A stretch of 64,000 nucleotides of DNA from Robbsia sp. KACC 23696 (lineage in GTDB: Bacteria > Pseudomonadota > Gammaproteobacteria > Burkholderiales > Burkholderiaceae). Position 1 is the first letter of the stretch. Each line of letters starts with the position of its first letter. The translations under genes were made by a program, and so were the position numbers. Below, in pieces: positions 39,697 to 50,271 of this stretch. The stretch is taken from the NCBI RefSeq assembly GCF_039852015.1, contig NZ_CP156626.1:1770249-1834248 (forward strand), given 5' to 3'. The notes beneath the pieces were generated by a model, which saw only the letters and a list, made by a program, of their open reading frames with translations, was not told the DNA's origin and searched no databases.

Positions 39697-40083
39697 TCAG
39701 GAGCGACCGGCGAGGAAACCGATCAGCAAGGCCAAGCCTGCAGCGGCCCCCGCGATTTGCCACGGGTTCTTCTTTGCGTACGCGTCGGCCGTGCCCGCAG
39801 CCTGATATAAGTCTTTCGACAGGTCCTGGCCACGCGCATTCAAGCGCGAGATCACTTTGTCCGTGCGCTGGCGGACGGCCGGCAGGGCCGCTTCCACCTT
39901 CGGTGCGACGAGCCCTTCCAGTTCCGACAGTAATTGCTTCAGGCGGTTGCCGCCGTTGTCGATTGCTGCCTGGCCGCGTTCCGCCGCCTGGGTGGCTTGC
40001 GCCGCAGCTTGTGCGCTCAACTCACGCGCTTGTTCCAAGGCCGCATCAGCCGCTTTGGCGCTTCTGCTTTTGAACAGTCCCAT
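39697..40083 (-). CDS. DUF883 family (ElaB/YqjD-like) membrane-anchored protein
   Basis: A 128-residue protein with a long amphipathic, Ala/Gln-rich helical part (residues ~10-95) and a single C-terminal membrane anchor with the family ending KKNPWQIAGAAAGLALLIGF. ElaB and YqjD in E. coli are C-tail-anchored, stationary-phase proteins associated with ribosomes; the role here is inferred only from family. GGAGGAA precedes the ATG. Confidence 0.88.
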   Translation of the reverse strand: MGLFKSRSAKAADAALEQARELSAQAAAQATQAAERGQAAIDNGGNRLKQLLSELEGLVAPKVEAALPAVRQRTDKVISRLNARGQDLSKDLYQAAGTADAYAKKNPWQIAGAAAGLALLIGFLAGRS

Positions 40084-40197
40084 GACATTCCTCCCATGAC
40101 GTTGTGCGCATCGGGCAGGTCGGCACCGATGCGTTTCTTTTCAGTCTACCGGAGGTCGGCGCATTTTGCCGGGGACGCGCCAGGCGTACCTCGGCGT

Positions 40198-41565
40198 CTA
40201 GGCTTTCGATTGCGCGTCGGCGGTGCGCGCAGCGTCGTGCGTTTCCGCTTCGGCGTCATGCAGGACGTCCTGCAGCGCCGCGTTGACGTTGTGATCGCGG
40301 ACATTGCGCGCGTGACGGCGCATCATCCAGGTCATCAGCAAACAGATGATCACGCCGAAGAAGGTGATGATCCAGGGGATCGGCATCCCTTGCCGAAGCA
40401 TGACCGCGTACAGGCCCAGCATCAGCAGCACGGCGATATTCTGATTGAAGTTCTGCACCGCGATCGAGTGACCGGCGCTGAGCAGCACATGGCCGCGATG
40501 TTGCAGCACCGCATTCATCGGCACCACGAAAAAGCCGGACAGGGCGCCGATGATCGCCATCATCGGATAGGCCGCCAGCATGTAAAGCGGCACGCTGTAG
40601 TCGCCGATATGCCAACTGCCGCCGATCGGCAGCGAGTGCCGGTTGTAGAAGGCGATGCCGACGATCGCGAAACCGGTGACGATGCCGATCGGCAACGCCT
40701 CCATCGAACGACGCAGCGGCAACCGAGTGGCGGCGAGGGTGGCGCCCGCCGCGAGTCCGATGCCGATCACGCTCTGCAATACCGCCGCGCCGGACAAGCT
40801 CGTGCCGAGCGAGACCTGCGCCCACTTCAAGACCAGCAACTGCAATGTAACGGCGGCGCCCCACAACATCGTGGTGACGGCGAGGACGATCTGCGCGAGA
40901 CGGTCGTGCCACAGGACATTGAAGGCGTGCGCGAAATCGCGCGCCAGCACGCGTGGCTGCGACAAGGCGCGGGCCGGATAGCGCGCGCCAGTATCGGGAA
41001 TGCCGAGATTAATCACCGCCGCCGCCGCGTAGCAGGCCATCACGGCGAACATGGCGCCGCGCGCGGCGGTATCGAGCAGCGGTAGATGCCAAACGCCCAG
41101 CAGATGCCCGACCGACGGCGCGACGAGCGCGCCCCCGAGCACGGTGCCGAGAATCGTCGAGCCGACTGTGGCCGCCTCGATCCAGCCATTGGCCTTCACC
41201 AGGTCGCGGGCGGGCAGCAATTCGGTCAGGATGCCGTATTTCGCTGGCGAATACGCCGCGGCGCCGATACCGACCACGCCATAGGCCAGGATCGGATGCA
41301 GGCCGAATAGCATCAGCAGGCAGCCGACCGCTTTCAACGTGTTGGCGAGCAGCATCACGCGGCCCTTCGGCATCGAATCCGAGAAGGCGCCGACGAAGGG
41401 CGCCAGCAACACATAGGAGATCGAGAAGAACAGCTGAAGCAACGGCGTGAGCCAGGATGCCGAATGGCGATCCGCCAGTAGCGCGATGGCCGCGATCAGC
41501 AGCGCGTTGTCCGCCAGCGAGGACGTGAACTGCGCCGCGATGATCGTGTAAAAACCCTTCTTCAA
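40198..41565 (-). CDS. lplT: Lysophospholipid transporter LplT
   Basis: A 455-residue major-facilitator protein of the LplT family, which flips lysophospholipids (lyso-PE, lyso-cardiolipin) inward for re-acylation. N-terminal [36 protein letters not shown] and [20 protein letters not shown] are characteristic; twelve hydrophobic segments follow. The start is a TTG codon at 41565 that overlaps the suhB stop (TTGA), so translation is coupled. In E. coli lplT is fused in function to aas; no acyltransferase is seen here. The last ~45 residues are a charged tail. Confidence 0.92.
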   Translation of the reverse strand: MKKGFYTIIAAQFTSSLADNALLIAAIALLADRHSASWLTPLLQLFFSISYVLLAPFVGAFSDSMPKGRVMLLANTLKAVGCLLMLFGLHPILAYGVVGIGAAAYSPAKYGILTELLPARDLVKANGWIEAATVGSTILGTVLGGALVAPSVGHLLGVWHLPLLDTAARGAMFAVMACYAAAAVINLGIPDTGARYPARALSQPRVLARDFAHAFNVLWHDRLAQIVLAVTTMLWGAAVTLQLLVLKWAQVSLGTSLSGAAVLQSVIGIGLAAGATLAATRLPLRRSMEALPIGIVTGFAIVGIAFYNRHSLPIGGSWHIGDYSVPLYMLAAYPMMAIIGALSGFFVVPMNAVLQHRGHVLLSAGHSIAVQNFNQNIAVLLMLGLYAVMLRQGMPIPWIITFFGVIICLLMTWMMRRHARNVRDHNVNAALQDVLHDAEAETHDAARTADAQSKA

Positions 41566-42416
41566 TCGGCGGCGCCCGTCTTGCCGGAGGCGGTGTCGCT
41601 CGCGGCGCCGGCCGACTGGCGCAGTTTCGAGTACGGACCCAGCACGCGGACCATGTTCGCGAAAATCTTCGGATTGGCGGCCATCACCTCACCGCTGTCG
41701 ATGTAATCGCCGTTGCCGATGTAGTTGCCGACGATGCCGCCCGCTTCCGTGATCAGCAAGCTGCCCGCGGCGACGTCCCACGGCGACAGGCCTTGCTCGA
41801 AGAAACCGTCGAGGCGACCGGCGGCGACGTTCGCCAGATCCAGCGCAGCCGCGCCGGGGCGACGCAGACCGGCGCAGGACTTCGTCATCTCGATGAACAA
41901 CTGCATGTAGTTCTTCAGGCCGGCCAGATCCTTGAACGGGAAGCCGGTGGCGATAAGGCCATCGGCCAGACGATCGCGGCGCCCGACGCGGATGCGCTTT
42001 TCGTTCAGGAAGGCGCCCGATCCACGCGTGGCCGTGAACAGGTCGTTGCGGTTCGGGTCGTAGACGACCGCTTCCGTGACCACGCCGCGATGCAGCAGCG
42101 CGATCGACACGCAGTAGTAGGGGAAGCCGTGGATGAAATTCGACGTGCCGTCCAGCGGATCGATCACCCACTGATATTCCGACCGGTTATCGGTCGCGCC
42201 GGACTCTTCGGCGAGCACCGAGTGCGACGGATAGGCGCCAAGCAAGGTGTCGATAATGGCCTTTTCGGCCGACTTGTCGACTTCGGTGACGAAATCGTTC
42301 GTTTGCTTCTGCTCGACCTTGACCTGGTCGAGGTTCAGCGACGCCCGATTGATGATACTGCCGGCTGCGCGGGCCGCCTTGACGGCCATATTGAGCATGG
42401 GGGAACGCTGATGCAT
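41562..42416 (-). CDS. suhB: Inositol-1-monophosphatase family protein SuhB
   Basis: A 284-residue Mg-dependent phosphatase of the inositol monophosphatase family; in E. coli SuhB also joins the rRNA antitermination complex. Metal motifs are intact: LAEESG (Glu ligand), [15 protein letters not shown] and, near the end, [18 protein letters not shown]. The C-terminal ~25 residues are low complexity. The ATG has AGGAT before it. Overlaps lplT, and is divergent from trmJ. Confidence 0.94.
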   Translation of the reverse strand: MHQRSPMLNMAVKAARAAGSIINRASLNLDQVKVEQKQTNDFVTEVDKSAEKAIIDTLLGAYPSHSVLAEESGATDNRSEYQWVIDPLDGTSNFIHGFPYYCVSIALLHRGVVTEAVVYDPNRNDLFTATRGSGAFLNEKRIRVGRRDRLADGLIATGFPFKDLAGLKNYMQLFIEMTKSCAGLRRPGAAALDLANVAAGRLDGFFEQGLSPWDVAAGSLLITEAGGIVGNYIGNGDYIDSGEVMAANPKIFANMVRVLGPYSKLRQSAGAASDTASGKTGAAD

Positions 42417-42789
42417 AGGATATCCTGTTCGTGCCGACCGGTTTGTATGCCGCCGTTTGTCGCTGCGTGAGCGTGAAGTCGCCGTGTTCGGCCGCGTTCA
42501 TATCGGCAAAAAAAGCGTCACACCTGCGCGCGGGGCGGAAAAACCGTCGCTAAACCGGTATTTTATCCGAGTCGGGGCTGACATTCCTGACAAAATGCAC
42601 GGCGTGACGCGTATCCTGCCATTCCGGTGCATTACGCCGACATTCCCGGTGTCGGCGTATCGTGATATCGGCGCTGGCGGGGCGAATTGCCGCAGCGTGT
42701 GGCGGTTTCGCCGCCGCGGGCTTGGGTCGTCGCGCCGTCCTGCCGTATCCTGCCGAATCGTTCGACCAATCATCGCCTCAGATAAGACC
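42417..42789. other. Divergent suhB/trmJ interval with a 10-bp inverted repeat
   Basis: This 373-base gap separates two outward-facing genes. A perfect inverted repeat TACGCCGACA / TGTCGGCGTA lies at 42633-42659 (7-base loop), 130 bases before trmJ. An A-run (CAAAAAAAGCGT) near 42510 and AT-richer sequence near 42560-42575 could host promoters. No gene is supported. Confidence 0.55.
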
Positions 42790-43686
42790 ATGTCCGCGTC
42801 CCACTCCCCGATACGCTCCGATTCCGACCCGTCCTCCCCGTCGGGTCCGTCAGTGGTGCCGACCGATCCTTTTGCCCGCGTGCGTTTCGTGCTGGTGTCG
42901 CCAAGTCATCCCGGCAATGTCGGTGCCGCCGCGCGCGCGATCAAGACGATGGGCTTTTCCGAACTGGTGCTGGTGGCGCCGCGCCTGGCCGATGTGAAAA
43001 CCGATCCCGAGGCGCAGGCGATGGCCAGCGGCGCCGACGATGTGCTGGCGCAGGCCAGGGTGGTGGCGTCGTTGGACGACGCCTTGCTCGGCGTGCACTG
43101 GTCGGTCGCCTTGTCGGCACGGTCGCGCGAGTACGGGCCGCCGCTGACGGCACCCCGGGCGGCCGCCGAGCAGGCGATGGCGGCTATCGGCGAGGGCGCG
43201 AACGTGGCCCTGGTCTTCGGCAACGAGCGGACCGGCTTGTCCAACGAGGACGTGGCGCGCTGCAGCGCCATCGCGCATATTCCGGCCAATCCCGTTTACA
43301 GCTCGCTGAATCTGGCGCAGGCGATCCAGGTCCTGGCGTATGAGATGCGCCTTGCCTGCCAGCAAACGGTCGTCCCGGACAGCGTGTCCCTGCCGGTTCG
43401 TGCCAGCGCCGACGATATCGAAGGGATGTATCAGCATTTCGAGGAGGCGCTGATCGCGCTGACCTTCCTCGATCCGAACAATCCGAAAAAGTTGATGGCG
43501 CGCGTGCGGCAATTGTTCGGTCGCAGCGGGCTGGAGCGCGAAGAGGTCAACATCCTGCGCGGCATCGCCAAGCATATCCTCTTGCAACACGCACAACTTC
43601 GGAGTCAGGAGGCGGGGACGCGTGGCGTCGACACGTCAGCAGCGCCGAGTGCACCGGTTGCGCCGGGTGAGCCGCGTATGCCTTAA
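42790..43686 (+). CDS. trmJ: tRNA (cytidine/uridine-32-2'-O)-methyltransferase TrmJ
   Basis: A 298-residue SPOUT-class methyltransferase that 2'-O-methylates position 32 of several tRNAs. The trefoil-knot motifs are intact: VRFVLVSPSHPGNVGAAARA at residue ~31, NVALVFGNERTGLSNED, and YSSLNLAQAIQVLAYEM, plus the C-terminal helices with LARVRQLFGRSGLEREEVN-like family text. The ATG at 42790 was chosen where family likeness begins soon after; a short Ser/Pro-rich leader of ~25 residues precedes it. Ribosome-binding site is weak. Confidence 0.94.
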   Translation: MSASHSPIRSDSDPSSPSGPSVVPTDPFARVRFVLVSPSHPGNVGAAARAIKTMGFSELVLVAPRLADVKTDPEAQAMASGADDVLAQARVVASLDDALLGVHWSVALSARSREYGPPLTAPRAAAEQAMAAIGEGANVALVFGNERTGLSNEDVARCSAIAHIPANPVYSSLNLAQAIQVLAYEMRLACQQTVVPDSVSLPVRASADDIEGMYQHFEEALIALTFLDPNNPKKLMARVRQLFGRSGLEREEVNILRGIAKHILLQHAQLRSQEAGTRGVDTSAAPSAPVAPGEPRMP

Positions 43687-43713
43687 GCGTCGCGGATCGA
43701 CGCCCGAGGTCGC

Positions 43714-44460
43714 CTAGCGGACCTCGAGGCTCGATTCGCCGTTGGCGTCCACGCGCAGAAAGGCCGCGCGGGCGAGCGTCCCGTCGAGTTCCCAGTCGGT
43801 CAGTACCCAGCGGCGCTGCGCGGGGCCGTCGTCATGTCGCGCCGGGCGATGGGTATGTCCCTGAATCATGCGGTCCGCGGTGAAGCGTTTATACAGCGCC
43901 TGCACCGCGTCGCGATTGACGTCGGAATAGATCATGCGGGCGCCGCCGTGTCGTGCGCTGTTCGCGCGAATGCGCGCGGCAAGACGCATCCGCCAGCGCA
44001 AGGGCCAGCGCAGAAAGCACCATTGCAGCCAGCGCCATCGCACGACGCGGCGAAACCGTTGATAGGGGATGTCGTCGGTACAGAGCAGATCGCCATGGGT
44101 CAATACATAGCGATGCGAGAAACGATCGATGGCGATTGGGTCGGCGATCAAGGTCGCGCCGGCGGCGCGCGCGAAGCGTCGACCCATCAGGAAATCGCGA
44201 TTGCCGTGCATCACGTGCAGCGCGATGCCGCGCTGGTGCAACGTGGCCAGCCGTGCCGCGATATCGGCTTCGAATGGGGATTCGAGCATGTCGTCGCCGA
44301 TCCAGAATTCGAAGAGGTCGCCGAGTATATAGACCTCCGCGACCTCGGCGGGATCGACCGCGTCGACAAAGCGCGTGAACGCCTCCGTCGTACGCGGTAG
44401 CGCGGGACTCAGATGCAAATCGGAGAGAAACAGCGACGCGCGCTGAGCAGCGAGGGGCAT
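43714..44460 (-). CDS. lpxH: UDP-2,3-diacylglucosamine diphosphatase
   Basis: LpxH hydrolyses UDP-2,3-diacylglucosamine to lipid X, the fourth step of lipid A synthesis, at the inner-membrane surface. The 248-residue protein has the calcineurin-type metal motifs in order: LSDLHLSP, LGDLFEFWIGDD, HGNRDFL, THGDLLCTDD and GHTHRP. Length and motifs are normal, in contrast to the degenerate phosphoesterase at 14.5 kb. Likely in the lpxH-ppiB-ppiA-TPR minus-strand set. Confidence 0.96.
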   Translation of the reverse strand: MPLAAQRASLFLSDLHLSPALPRTTEAFTRFVDAVDPAEVAEVYILGDLFEFWIGDDMLESPFEADIAARLATLHQRGIALHVMHGNRDFLMGRRFARAAGATLIADPIAIDRFSHRYVLTHGDLLCTDDIPYQRFRRVVRWRWLQWCFLRWPLRWRMRLAARIRANSARHGGARMIYSDVNRDAVQALYKRFTADRMIQGHTHRPARHDDGPAQRRWVLTDWELDGTLARAAFLRVDANGESSLEVR

Positions 44461-44494
44461 CAAAGAATCCGCGTGAGACGCATGCTAGGTAACA

Positions 44495-44992
44495 TCAGTC
44501 GACGACGACGGCTTTCTCGATGATCACGTCGTCCACCGGCACGTCTTGATGGAAGCCCTTGCTGCCGGTCTTGACCTGACGGATCGCATCGACGACGTCG
44601 GTGCCTTCGATGACCTTGCCGAACACCGTGTAGCCCCAGCCTTGCGGCGTCGGCGACGAGAAGTTCAGGAAGTCGTTGTCGGTCACGTTGATGAAGAACT
44701 GCGCCGTGGCCGAGTGCGGATCATTCGTGCGCGCCATGGCCAGCGTGTACTTGTTGTTCTTCAGGCCGTTGTTGGCTTCGTTCTCGATCGGCGCCTTCGT
44801 CGGCTTTTGCGTCATGCCCGGCTCGAAACCGCCGCCTTGCACCATGAAGCCGTTGATCACGCGGTGGAACACCGTGTTGTCATAGTGGCCGGACGTCACG
44901 TATTCGAGGAAGTTCGCAGCCGACTTCGGTGCTTTTTCCGTTTCGAGTGCGATCTTGATAATGCCTTTGTTCGTATGCAGTTCGACAGCCAT
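44495..44992 (-). CDS. ppiB: Cytoplasmic cyclophilin (peptidyl-prolyl isomerase B)
   Basis: A 165-residue cyclophilin without a signal peptide, so cytoplasmic. Core motifs: [16 protein letters not shown] (active-site Arg and Phe), [29 protein letters not shown] and [11 protein letters not shown]. The start at 44992 follows a textbook AAGGAGG ribosome-binding site. 88 bases separate it from the exported cyclophilin gene upstream, and 34 bases from lpxH. Confidence 0.96.
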   Translation of the reverse strand: MAVELHTNKGIIKIALETEKAPKSAANFLEYVTSGHYDNTVFHRVINGFMVQGGGFEPGMTQKPTKAPIENEANNGLKNNKYTLAMARTNDPHSATAQFFINVTDNDFLNFSSPTPQGWGYTVFGKVIEGTDVVDAIRQVKTGSKGFHQDVPVDDVIIEKAVVVD

Positions 44993-45080
44993 GTTGGCCT
45001 CCTTCGTGAGTAATACGTGATGCGTGAGGGGAAACGGGGCGCTGCTTGACATCAGCGGCGCGCCGCGTTTGCGACATGCC

Positions 45081-45740
45081 TTATTCGACCTTGGCCGATT
45101 CGATCAGGACCGGCGTGCGCGGCACATCTTGCATCATGCCGGTCGAGGTGGTGGGCGTCGCCTCGATCTTCTTCACCACGTCCATGCCGGCCGTCACGCG
45201 GCCGAACACCGCATATCCATTGCCATCGGGATGCGGGTAGTCGAGGTTCGGATTGTCCACCGTGTTGATGAAGAACTGCGACGTCGCCGAATTCGGATCG
45301 CTGGTACGCGCCATCGCGATCGTGCCAACTTGATTGTGCAGGCCGGACTGCGCTTCCAGCGGAATCGGCGCGTGCGTCGCGCGTTCCTTCATATTGGCAT
45401 CATACCCGCCGCCCTGGATCATGAAGCCCGGGATGACGCGATGGAAGATCGTGCCGCCGTAATGCCCTTCCTTGACATAGGCGAGGAAGTTAGCAACGGT
45501 CTTCGGCGCTTTTTCCGGGTAAAGCTCGAGCGTGATGTCGCCATCGCTGGTGTGCAGCAACACGTGCGGGTGCGCAATCGCCGTACCGCCGGCGGCTTGC
45601 GCCTGGGCCGCGGGGGCGAACGTCAGGGCAGACAGCGCGACGGTGGCGACCGTTGCGGCCAATGCGGACGTCGATGCGGCCGAAGACATCCGTGGCAGAC
45701 CGCGCGCGACAGCGCGACGCAGGGGGGCGAGAGAAAGCAT
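45081..45740 (-). CDS. ppiA: Periplasmic cyclophilin (peptidyl-prolyl isomerase A)
   Basis: A 219-residue cyclophilin with an N-terminal export signal (charged start, hydrophobic [16 protein letters not shown], cleavage near AQAQA), so periplasmic. Same catalytic motifs as its neighbour: [49 protein letters not shown]. The ATG at 45740 follows AGGAG by five bases, which decides the start over an upstream in-frame codon. The tandem of exported and cytoplasmic cyclophilins is conserved in Burkholderiaceae. Confidence 0.95.
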   Translation of the reverse strand: MLSLAPLRRAVARGLPRMSSAASTSALAATVATVALSALTFAPAAQAQAAGGTAIAHPHVLLHTSDGDITLELYPEKAPKTVANFLAYVKEGHYGGTIFHRVIPGFMIQGGGYDANMKERATHAPIPLEAQSGLHNQVGTIAMARTSDPNSATSQFFINTVDNPNLDYPHPDGNGYAVFGRVTAGMDVVKKIEATPTTSTGMMQDVPRTPVLIESAKVE

Positions 45741-45880
45741 CGATACTCCTAGTGTTTGCGGTTGCAGCGCACGCGGCAGCGAACCGCTCTCCGCGTCGTC
45801 GCCGACGTTGGCAACCGCGCGGCGGACGATTGGCGCCCGTCGCATGTCACCGGTCGCGGCGGCAAAGTGCGCCGCCGCGA

Positions 45881-46747
45881 TCAGTTGCCGGTATTGCCGC
45901 TATTCGTCGTCGAACCGTTGCTTTGGTTCTCCGGCAGGATGATCGGTGGCTGGCCGCCCATGCTTGGCACGAAGCCTCGCGCATTCGGCGGCTCCGCCGA
46001 CGTACGACGCTGGGCCGGAGCCGGCTCAGGACGCGGTTGTGCCAGCGTCGCAGAATTGGCCGGGGTGCGCGTGATGATCGCGCGTACTTCCGCCAGACGC
46101 GCTTCGGCGAGCCGATCCGAATGGTTCTGCTGCACGGCGCGGGCGTAGGTGTCGGCCGCGAGGCGCAGATAGATATCGCCGAGGTTGCGGCGCGCCAGCG
46201 CGAAGCTTGGGTTGGCCGCCAGCGCCGTCTCCAGTGTGGCCCGCGCTTCCTGGAAGCGACCATGCTTGGCGTACAGCGCGGCCAGATTGTTATACGGCTC
46301 CGGCAGTTCCGGGTAGGTCTGCGTAATTTGGTTCAACGCCTTGATCGCTTCGTCGTCGCGCCCCATTTGCGCGAGCAAGGTCGCGCGCTTGAAGCGTGCC
46401 TGCACGTCACGCGGGTGGGTGGCGATGCGCGTGTCCAGATCGGCGACGGCCTGCTGCAACTTGCCGCTGGCGATGGCGTTGTCGGCGCTGGGCGTGTCGT
46501 CGCGGAACACATTGTCCGGCGGACGAACCGTCTGCGCGTATGTCAGCACCGGCGCGAGCACGCAGGCCGCGCTGAGCAGCAGGCTGCCCCATGTGCGGCG
46601 GGCGCGTGCGACCGGCGTGAAAGACGGACGGGCGCTCGCCGCATCCTGACCGTGGCCGAGGGACGCTGCCGGGACGGGACGTACGATACTGCCGAAGTGC
46701 GCGGCGAGGCGCGAAAGGTCGCCCTGGCTGACCCTGAATTGTTTCAT
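45881..46747 (-). CDS. Tetratricopeptide-repeat protein, probably exported
   Basis: A 288-residue protein with an internal hydrophobic segment (WGSLLLSAACVLAPVLTYAQ) about 50 residues from the start that looks like an uncleaved or late signal. Then there are about four TPR units (for example VQARFKRATLLAQMGRDDEA, PYNNLAALYAKHGRFQEA, FALARRNLGDIYLRLA) and a Pro/Ser/Asn-rich tail. TPR proteins mediate protein contacts; the partner is unknown. Its place next to ppiA and cysS is conserved in Burkholderia. Confidence 0.85.
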   Translation of the reverse strand: MKQFRVSQGDLSRLAAHFGSIVRPVPAASLGHGQDAASARPSFTPVARARRTWGSLLLSAACVLAPVLTYAQTVRPPDNVFRDDTPSADNAIASGKLQQAVADLDTRIATHPRDVQARFKRATLLAQMGRDDEAIKALNQITQTYPELPEPYNNLAALYAKHGRFQEARATLETALAANPSFALARRNLGDIYLRLAADTYARAVQQNHSDRLAEARLAEVRAIITRTPANSATLAQPRPEPAPAQRRTSAEPPNARGFVPSMGGQPPIILPENQSNGSTTNSGNTGN

Positions 46748-46944
46748 GAGCACGGTGTCGAATGCGGTGTGGAGTGTCGATTGCCGTGCATTCTAGCAAA
46801 ATGCCCGGATATTTCCGTGGGAACACGCGATTCGGGTGCGCGCACGTCGATCGGCGTTGCCTGTTGGACCGGTACGCCGCGCGCGTCGATCGTGCCGCGC
46901 GGCGCCGCCGTACGGGGCGATCGCAGCCCATCACAGCCGGGCGG

Positions 46945-46973
46945 TGGGCAAGGCCGAGTCCCGATGCTATACT
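46945..46973 (+). promoter_or_regulatory. Probable sigma-70 promoter of cysS
   Basis: TGGGCA (46945-46950) and TATACT (46968-46973) are 17 bases apart. Transcription from here would start near 46980, a few bases before the long leader hairpin, leaving a leader of about 85 bases. Confidence 0.5.
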
Positions 46974-46986
46974 TCGCAGCATTCTG

Positions 46987-47028
46987 GCAAAACGTCGGGC
47001 CGTTCCGGGGAACCGCCCGACGTTTTGC
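46987..47028 (+). promoter_or_regulatory. Perfect 14-bp leader hairpin before cysS
   Basis: GCAAAACGTCGGGC (46987-47000) pairs without mismatch with 47015-47028; inside it, GTTCC/GGAAC (47002-47006 with 47009-47013) adds five more pairs around a two-base loop. It ends 36 bases before the cysS ATG. There is no T-run, so it is not a plain terminator; 5'-end stabiliser, regulator target or processed RNA are alternatives. Confidence 0.65.
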
Positions 47029-47064
47029 GCTTTAGGCATTGACCCCCCCGGCTCCGCACCGTCT

Positions 47065-48549
47065 ATGGATTCGCTTCGCATCTACAACACGCTCGCGCGC
47101 GACAAACAAACTTTCGTGCCAATGAAGCCGGGCGAAGTGCAGATGTACGTATGCGGCATGACCGTCTATGACTACTGCCACGTCGGCCATGCACGCGTCA
47201 TGGTGGTATTCGATCTGGTACAGCGCTGGCTGCGCGCGCTCGGCTATCAGGTCACGTACGTCCAGAACATCACCGACATCGACGACAAGATCATTCGACG
47301 TGCGGTCGAGAACGGCGAGACGATCGCCGCACTGACCGAGCGCTTCATTCGGTATATGCACGAGGACGCGGCGGCCCTGGGCGTCGCGCGTCCCGATGTC
47401 GAGCCGCGCGCGACTGCCTTCGTGCCGCACATGCTTGGCATGATCGAGGCGCTCGAGCGCAATGGCTATGCGTATCAGGCCAGTGACGGCGACGTCAATT
47501 ACGCGGTGCGCAAATTCGACGGCTATGGCCGCTTGTCGGGCAAGTCCCTTGAGGATCTGCGCGCCGGCGAGCGCGTCGCGTCGAACGATGCCAAGCAGGA
47601 TCCGCTCGATTTCGTCCTGTGGAAGCGCTCGAAGGAGGGCGAGCCGGCCGATACGCGTTGGCCGTCGCGCTGGGGCGAAGGTCGGCCGGGTTGGCATATC
47701 GAGTGCTCGGCGATGAGCTGCGCCTTGCTGGGCGAGCAATTCGATATTCACGGCGGCGGTCAGGACCTGCAGTTCCCGCACCATGAAAACGAGATTGCCC
47801 AGAGCGAGGCGGCGAGCGGCAAGCCCTTCGTGAATGTCTGGATGCACAACGGGCACGTGCAGATCGACAACGAGAAGATGTCGAAATCGCTGAACAACTT
47901 CTTCACGATTCGCGATGTCCTGTCGCGTTTCGATTCGGAAGTGGTCCGCTTCTTCATCGCCCGCGTGCATTATCGCAGCCCGCTGAATTACAGCGATGCG
48001 CACCTGAACGATGCGCGTCAGGGACTGACGCGCCTCTACACGGCCTTGCGCGATGCCGACGACGCGCAGATCGCCGCGGACGGCAGCCGTGACGGCGATG
48101 CGCCGGTCACGGTCGATGCAAGCGGCGCGGCGGCGCTCACGGTCGATTGGTCGACGCCGTATGCGGTGCGGTTCCGCGCGGCAATGAACGACGATTTCAA
48201 TACGCCGATTGCCTTGTCGATTCTGTTCGAGATGGCGGCGGAGTTAAATCGTACGAAGGCGGCGCCCTTGGCGCAGAATCTGCGTGCGCTGGCGGCGGTG
48301 CTCGGTTTGCTCGGTCGCTTGCCGCGTGCGTTCCTGCAGGGCGCGCAACCGGCCGACGCACCGGGCGCTGATGCGGCCGAGGGCGGCGCGCTCGATACGG
48401 CGTATATCGAGGCGCAGATTGCAGCGCGCAAGGCGGCAAAGCAGGCGAAGGACTTCGCCGGGGCCGACGCCATTCGCCAGCAGTTGCTCGACGCGGGTGT
48501 GGCATTGGAAGATCGACCCGGCGGCCTGACCGATTGGCGGCGCGTGTGA
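47065..48549 (+). CDS. cysS: Cysteinyl-tRNA synthetase
   Basis: CysS charges tRNA-Cys. The 494-residue class I synthetase has [18 protein letters not shown] with the HVGH (HIGH-type) motif at 39-42. Zinc ligands lie in the first Cys, WHIECSAM and FPHHENE, and KMSKS is at 271-275. A low-complexity insert of ~30 residues lies near 335-365 and another Ala-rich one near 430-445, so it is slightly longer than the E. coli enzyme (461). The stop overlaps the next gene's GTG start by four bases. Confidence 0.97.
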   Translation: MDSLRIYNTLARDKQTFVPMKPGEVQMYVCGMTVYDYCHVGHARVMVVFDLVQRWLRALGYQVTYVQNITDIDDKIIRRAVENGETIAALTERFIRYMHEDAAALGVARPDVEPRATAFVPHMLGMIEALERNGYAYQASDGDVNYAVRKFDGYGRLSGKSLEDLRAGERVASNDAKQDPLDFVLWKRSKEGEPADTRWPSRWGEGRPGWHIECSAMSCALLGEQFDIHGGGQDLQFPHHENEIAQSEAASGKPFVNVWMHNGHVQIDNEKMSKSLNNFFTIRDVLSRFDSEVVRFFIARVHYRSPLNYSDAHLNDARQGLTRLYTALRDADDAQIAADGSRDGDAPVTVDASGAAALTVDWSTPYAVRFRAAMNDDFNTPIALSILFEMAAELNRTKAAPLAQNLRALAAVLGLLGRLPRAFLQGAQPADAPGADAAEGGALDTAYIEAQIAARKAAKQAKDFAGADAIRQQLLDAGVALEDRPGGLTDWRRV

Positions 48550-49214
48550 CACAGCGCAGGGAACCGTCGCTGCCGGGCGAGTTGACGCAGGAATTCGCCA
48601 GCCCCGCGTATTGGGAGCGGGCGTGTGCCGACCTCGTCAAACGCGATCGGATCATGAAGAAACTGATCCCCCAGAGTGCGCCCGTCCACTTGCGCGTGCG
48701 CGGGGACGCGTTCACGACCTTGGCCCGATCGATCGTCGGACAACAGATTTCGGTGAAGGCGGCGCAGGCCATCTGGCAGCGCCTGTTGGACGCCTGTCCC
48801 GAGATGTCGGCGGCCGAGGTGGGAGCGCTCGATGCAGCGCGCCTCGCGCAGTGCGGCCTGTCGCGCCGCAAGGTCGAGTACATGACCGATCTGGCGCTGC
48901 GGTTCTCGGATGGCTCCCTGCATCCGGACCGCTGGAACGATATGGAAGACGAAGCGGTCATCGCCGAGCTGACGCAGATTCGCGGCATCGGGCGATGGAC
49001 CGCCGAAATGTTCCTGATTTTTAATTTGTTGCGTCCCGATGTACTGCCGCTGGATGACCTGGGCCTGATCAAGGCGATCAGCGTCAACTATTTCAGCGGC
49101 GAACCGGTGACGCGCAGCGAGGCGCGGGAAGTGGCGGCCAACTGGGCGCCGTGGCGGACCGTTGCCACGTGGTATATGTGGCGCAGCCTGGAGCCGGTGC
49201 CGGTGACGTACTGA
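48546..49214 (+). CDS. DNA-3-methyladenine glycosylase II (AlkA-like)
   Basis: A 222-residue base-excision glycosylase of the HhH-GPD superfamily that removes alkylated purines. Motifs: [20 protein letters not shown], the helix-hairpin-helix [16 protein letters not shown], and the catalytic Asp in VLPLDDLGL. It has the short single-domain form (no AraC-like Ada part). The GTG at 48546 overlaps the cysS stop (GTGA), so both are translated from one message. Confidence 0.92.
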   Translation: MTQRREPSLPGELTQEFASPAYWERACADLVKRDRIMKKLIPQSAPVHLRVRGDAFTTLARSIVGQQISVKAAQAIWQRLLDACPEMSAAEVGALDAARLAQCGLSRRKVEYMTDLALRFSDGSLHPDRWNDMEDEAVIAELTQIRGIGRWTAEMFLIFNLLRPDVLPLDDLGLIKAISVNYFSGEPVTRSEAREVAANWAPWRTVATWYMWRSLEPVPVTY

Positions 49215-49302
49215 TGCGTTGATGCCACCACACTTGAGACCGGTTGTAGAGCGGGCGCGCGTGTAGAATACGCGTCTGCTGGAATACGAGGATTCCTATT
49301 AC

Positions 49303-50271
49303 ATGAAAACGACATTTCTGGATTTCGAGGCGCCGATCGCCGAGCTCGAAGCGAAGATCGAGGAACTTCGCTTCGTCCAGGACGATTCGGCCGTCGATAT
49401 TTCGGAAGAGATCGAGCGGCTGTCGCGCAAGAGCCAGCAGTTGACCAAAGATATCTATGCGGGTTTGACGCCATGGCAAGTATCTCAAATTGCGCGTCAT
49501 CCGCAACGTCCTTACACGCTGGACTACGTCAACGAGCTGTTTACCGATTTCCATGAGCTGCATGGCGACCGCGCATTTTCGGACGACCTGTCGATCGTGG
49601 GCGGTCTGGCACGTTTCAACGGTCAGCCCTGCATGGTGATCGGGCAGCAGAAGGGTCGCGACACGAAGGAACGCGCACTGCGGAACTTCGGTATGTCGCG
49701 CCCGGAAGGCTATCGAAAGGCCGAGCGTCTGATGCGCCTGGCCGAGAAGTTCGGCTTGCCGCTGTTCACTTTCATCGATACGCCGGGTGCCTATCCGGGG
49801 ATCGGCGCCGAAGAGCGCGGCCAGTCCGAAGCGATCGGCCGCAATCTGTACGTGATGGCGGAACTCAAGGTGCCGATCATCGCGACGATCATCGGCGAAG
49901 GGGGTTCCGGCGGCGCCTTGGCGATCGCTGTGGGCGACGTCGTGCAGATGTTGCAGTACTCGACGTATTCGGTGATCTCGCCGGAAGGCTGTGCTTCCAT
50001 TCTGTGGAAGAGCGCGGCAAAGGCCCCCGAGGCCGCCGAGGCGCTCGGTTTGACCGCGCCGCGGCTCAAGGCGCTCAATCTGATCGACAAGATCGTCAAT
50101 GAGCCGCTGGGCGGCGCGCAGCGTGATCCGAAGGGCATGGCGGTATTGTTGCGCCGCGCCTTGAATGATGCGTTGCGCCAATTCCAGGGCATGAGCACGC
50201 AGGAACTGCGGGAGCGTCGTATGGCGCGGCTGATGGCCTATGGCAAGTTCAAGGAAAACCGCGCCAACTGA
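49303..50271 (+). CDS. accA: Acetyl-CoA carboxylase carboxyltransferase subunit alpha
   Basis: AccA with AccD transfers carboxyl from biotin to acetyl-CoA, giving malonyl-CoA for fatty acids. The 322-residue protein is the normal length: [38 protein letters not shown], the carboxybiotin/CoA region [36 protein letters not shown] and [13 protein letters not shown]. Preceded by a TAGAAT that could be a -10 element. The tilS start codon lies inside its last 32 bases. Confidence 0.97.
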   Translation: MKTTFLDFEAPIAELEAKIEELRFVQDDSAVDISEEIERLSRKSQQLTKDIYAGLTPWQVSQIARHPQRPYTLDYVNELFTDFHELHGDRAFSDDLSIVGGLARFNGQPCMVIGQQKGRDTKERALRNFGMSRPEGYRKAERLMRLAEKFGLPLFTFIDTPGAYPGIGAEERGQSEAIGRNLYVMAELKVPIIATIIGEGGSGGALAIAVGDVVQMLQYSTYSVISPEGCASILWKSAAKAPEAAEALGLTAPRLKALNLIDKIVNEPLGGAQRDPKGMAVLLRRALNDALRQFQGMSTQELRERRMARLMAYGKFKENRAN

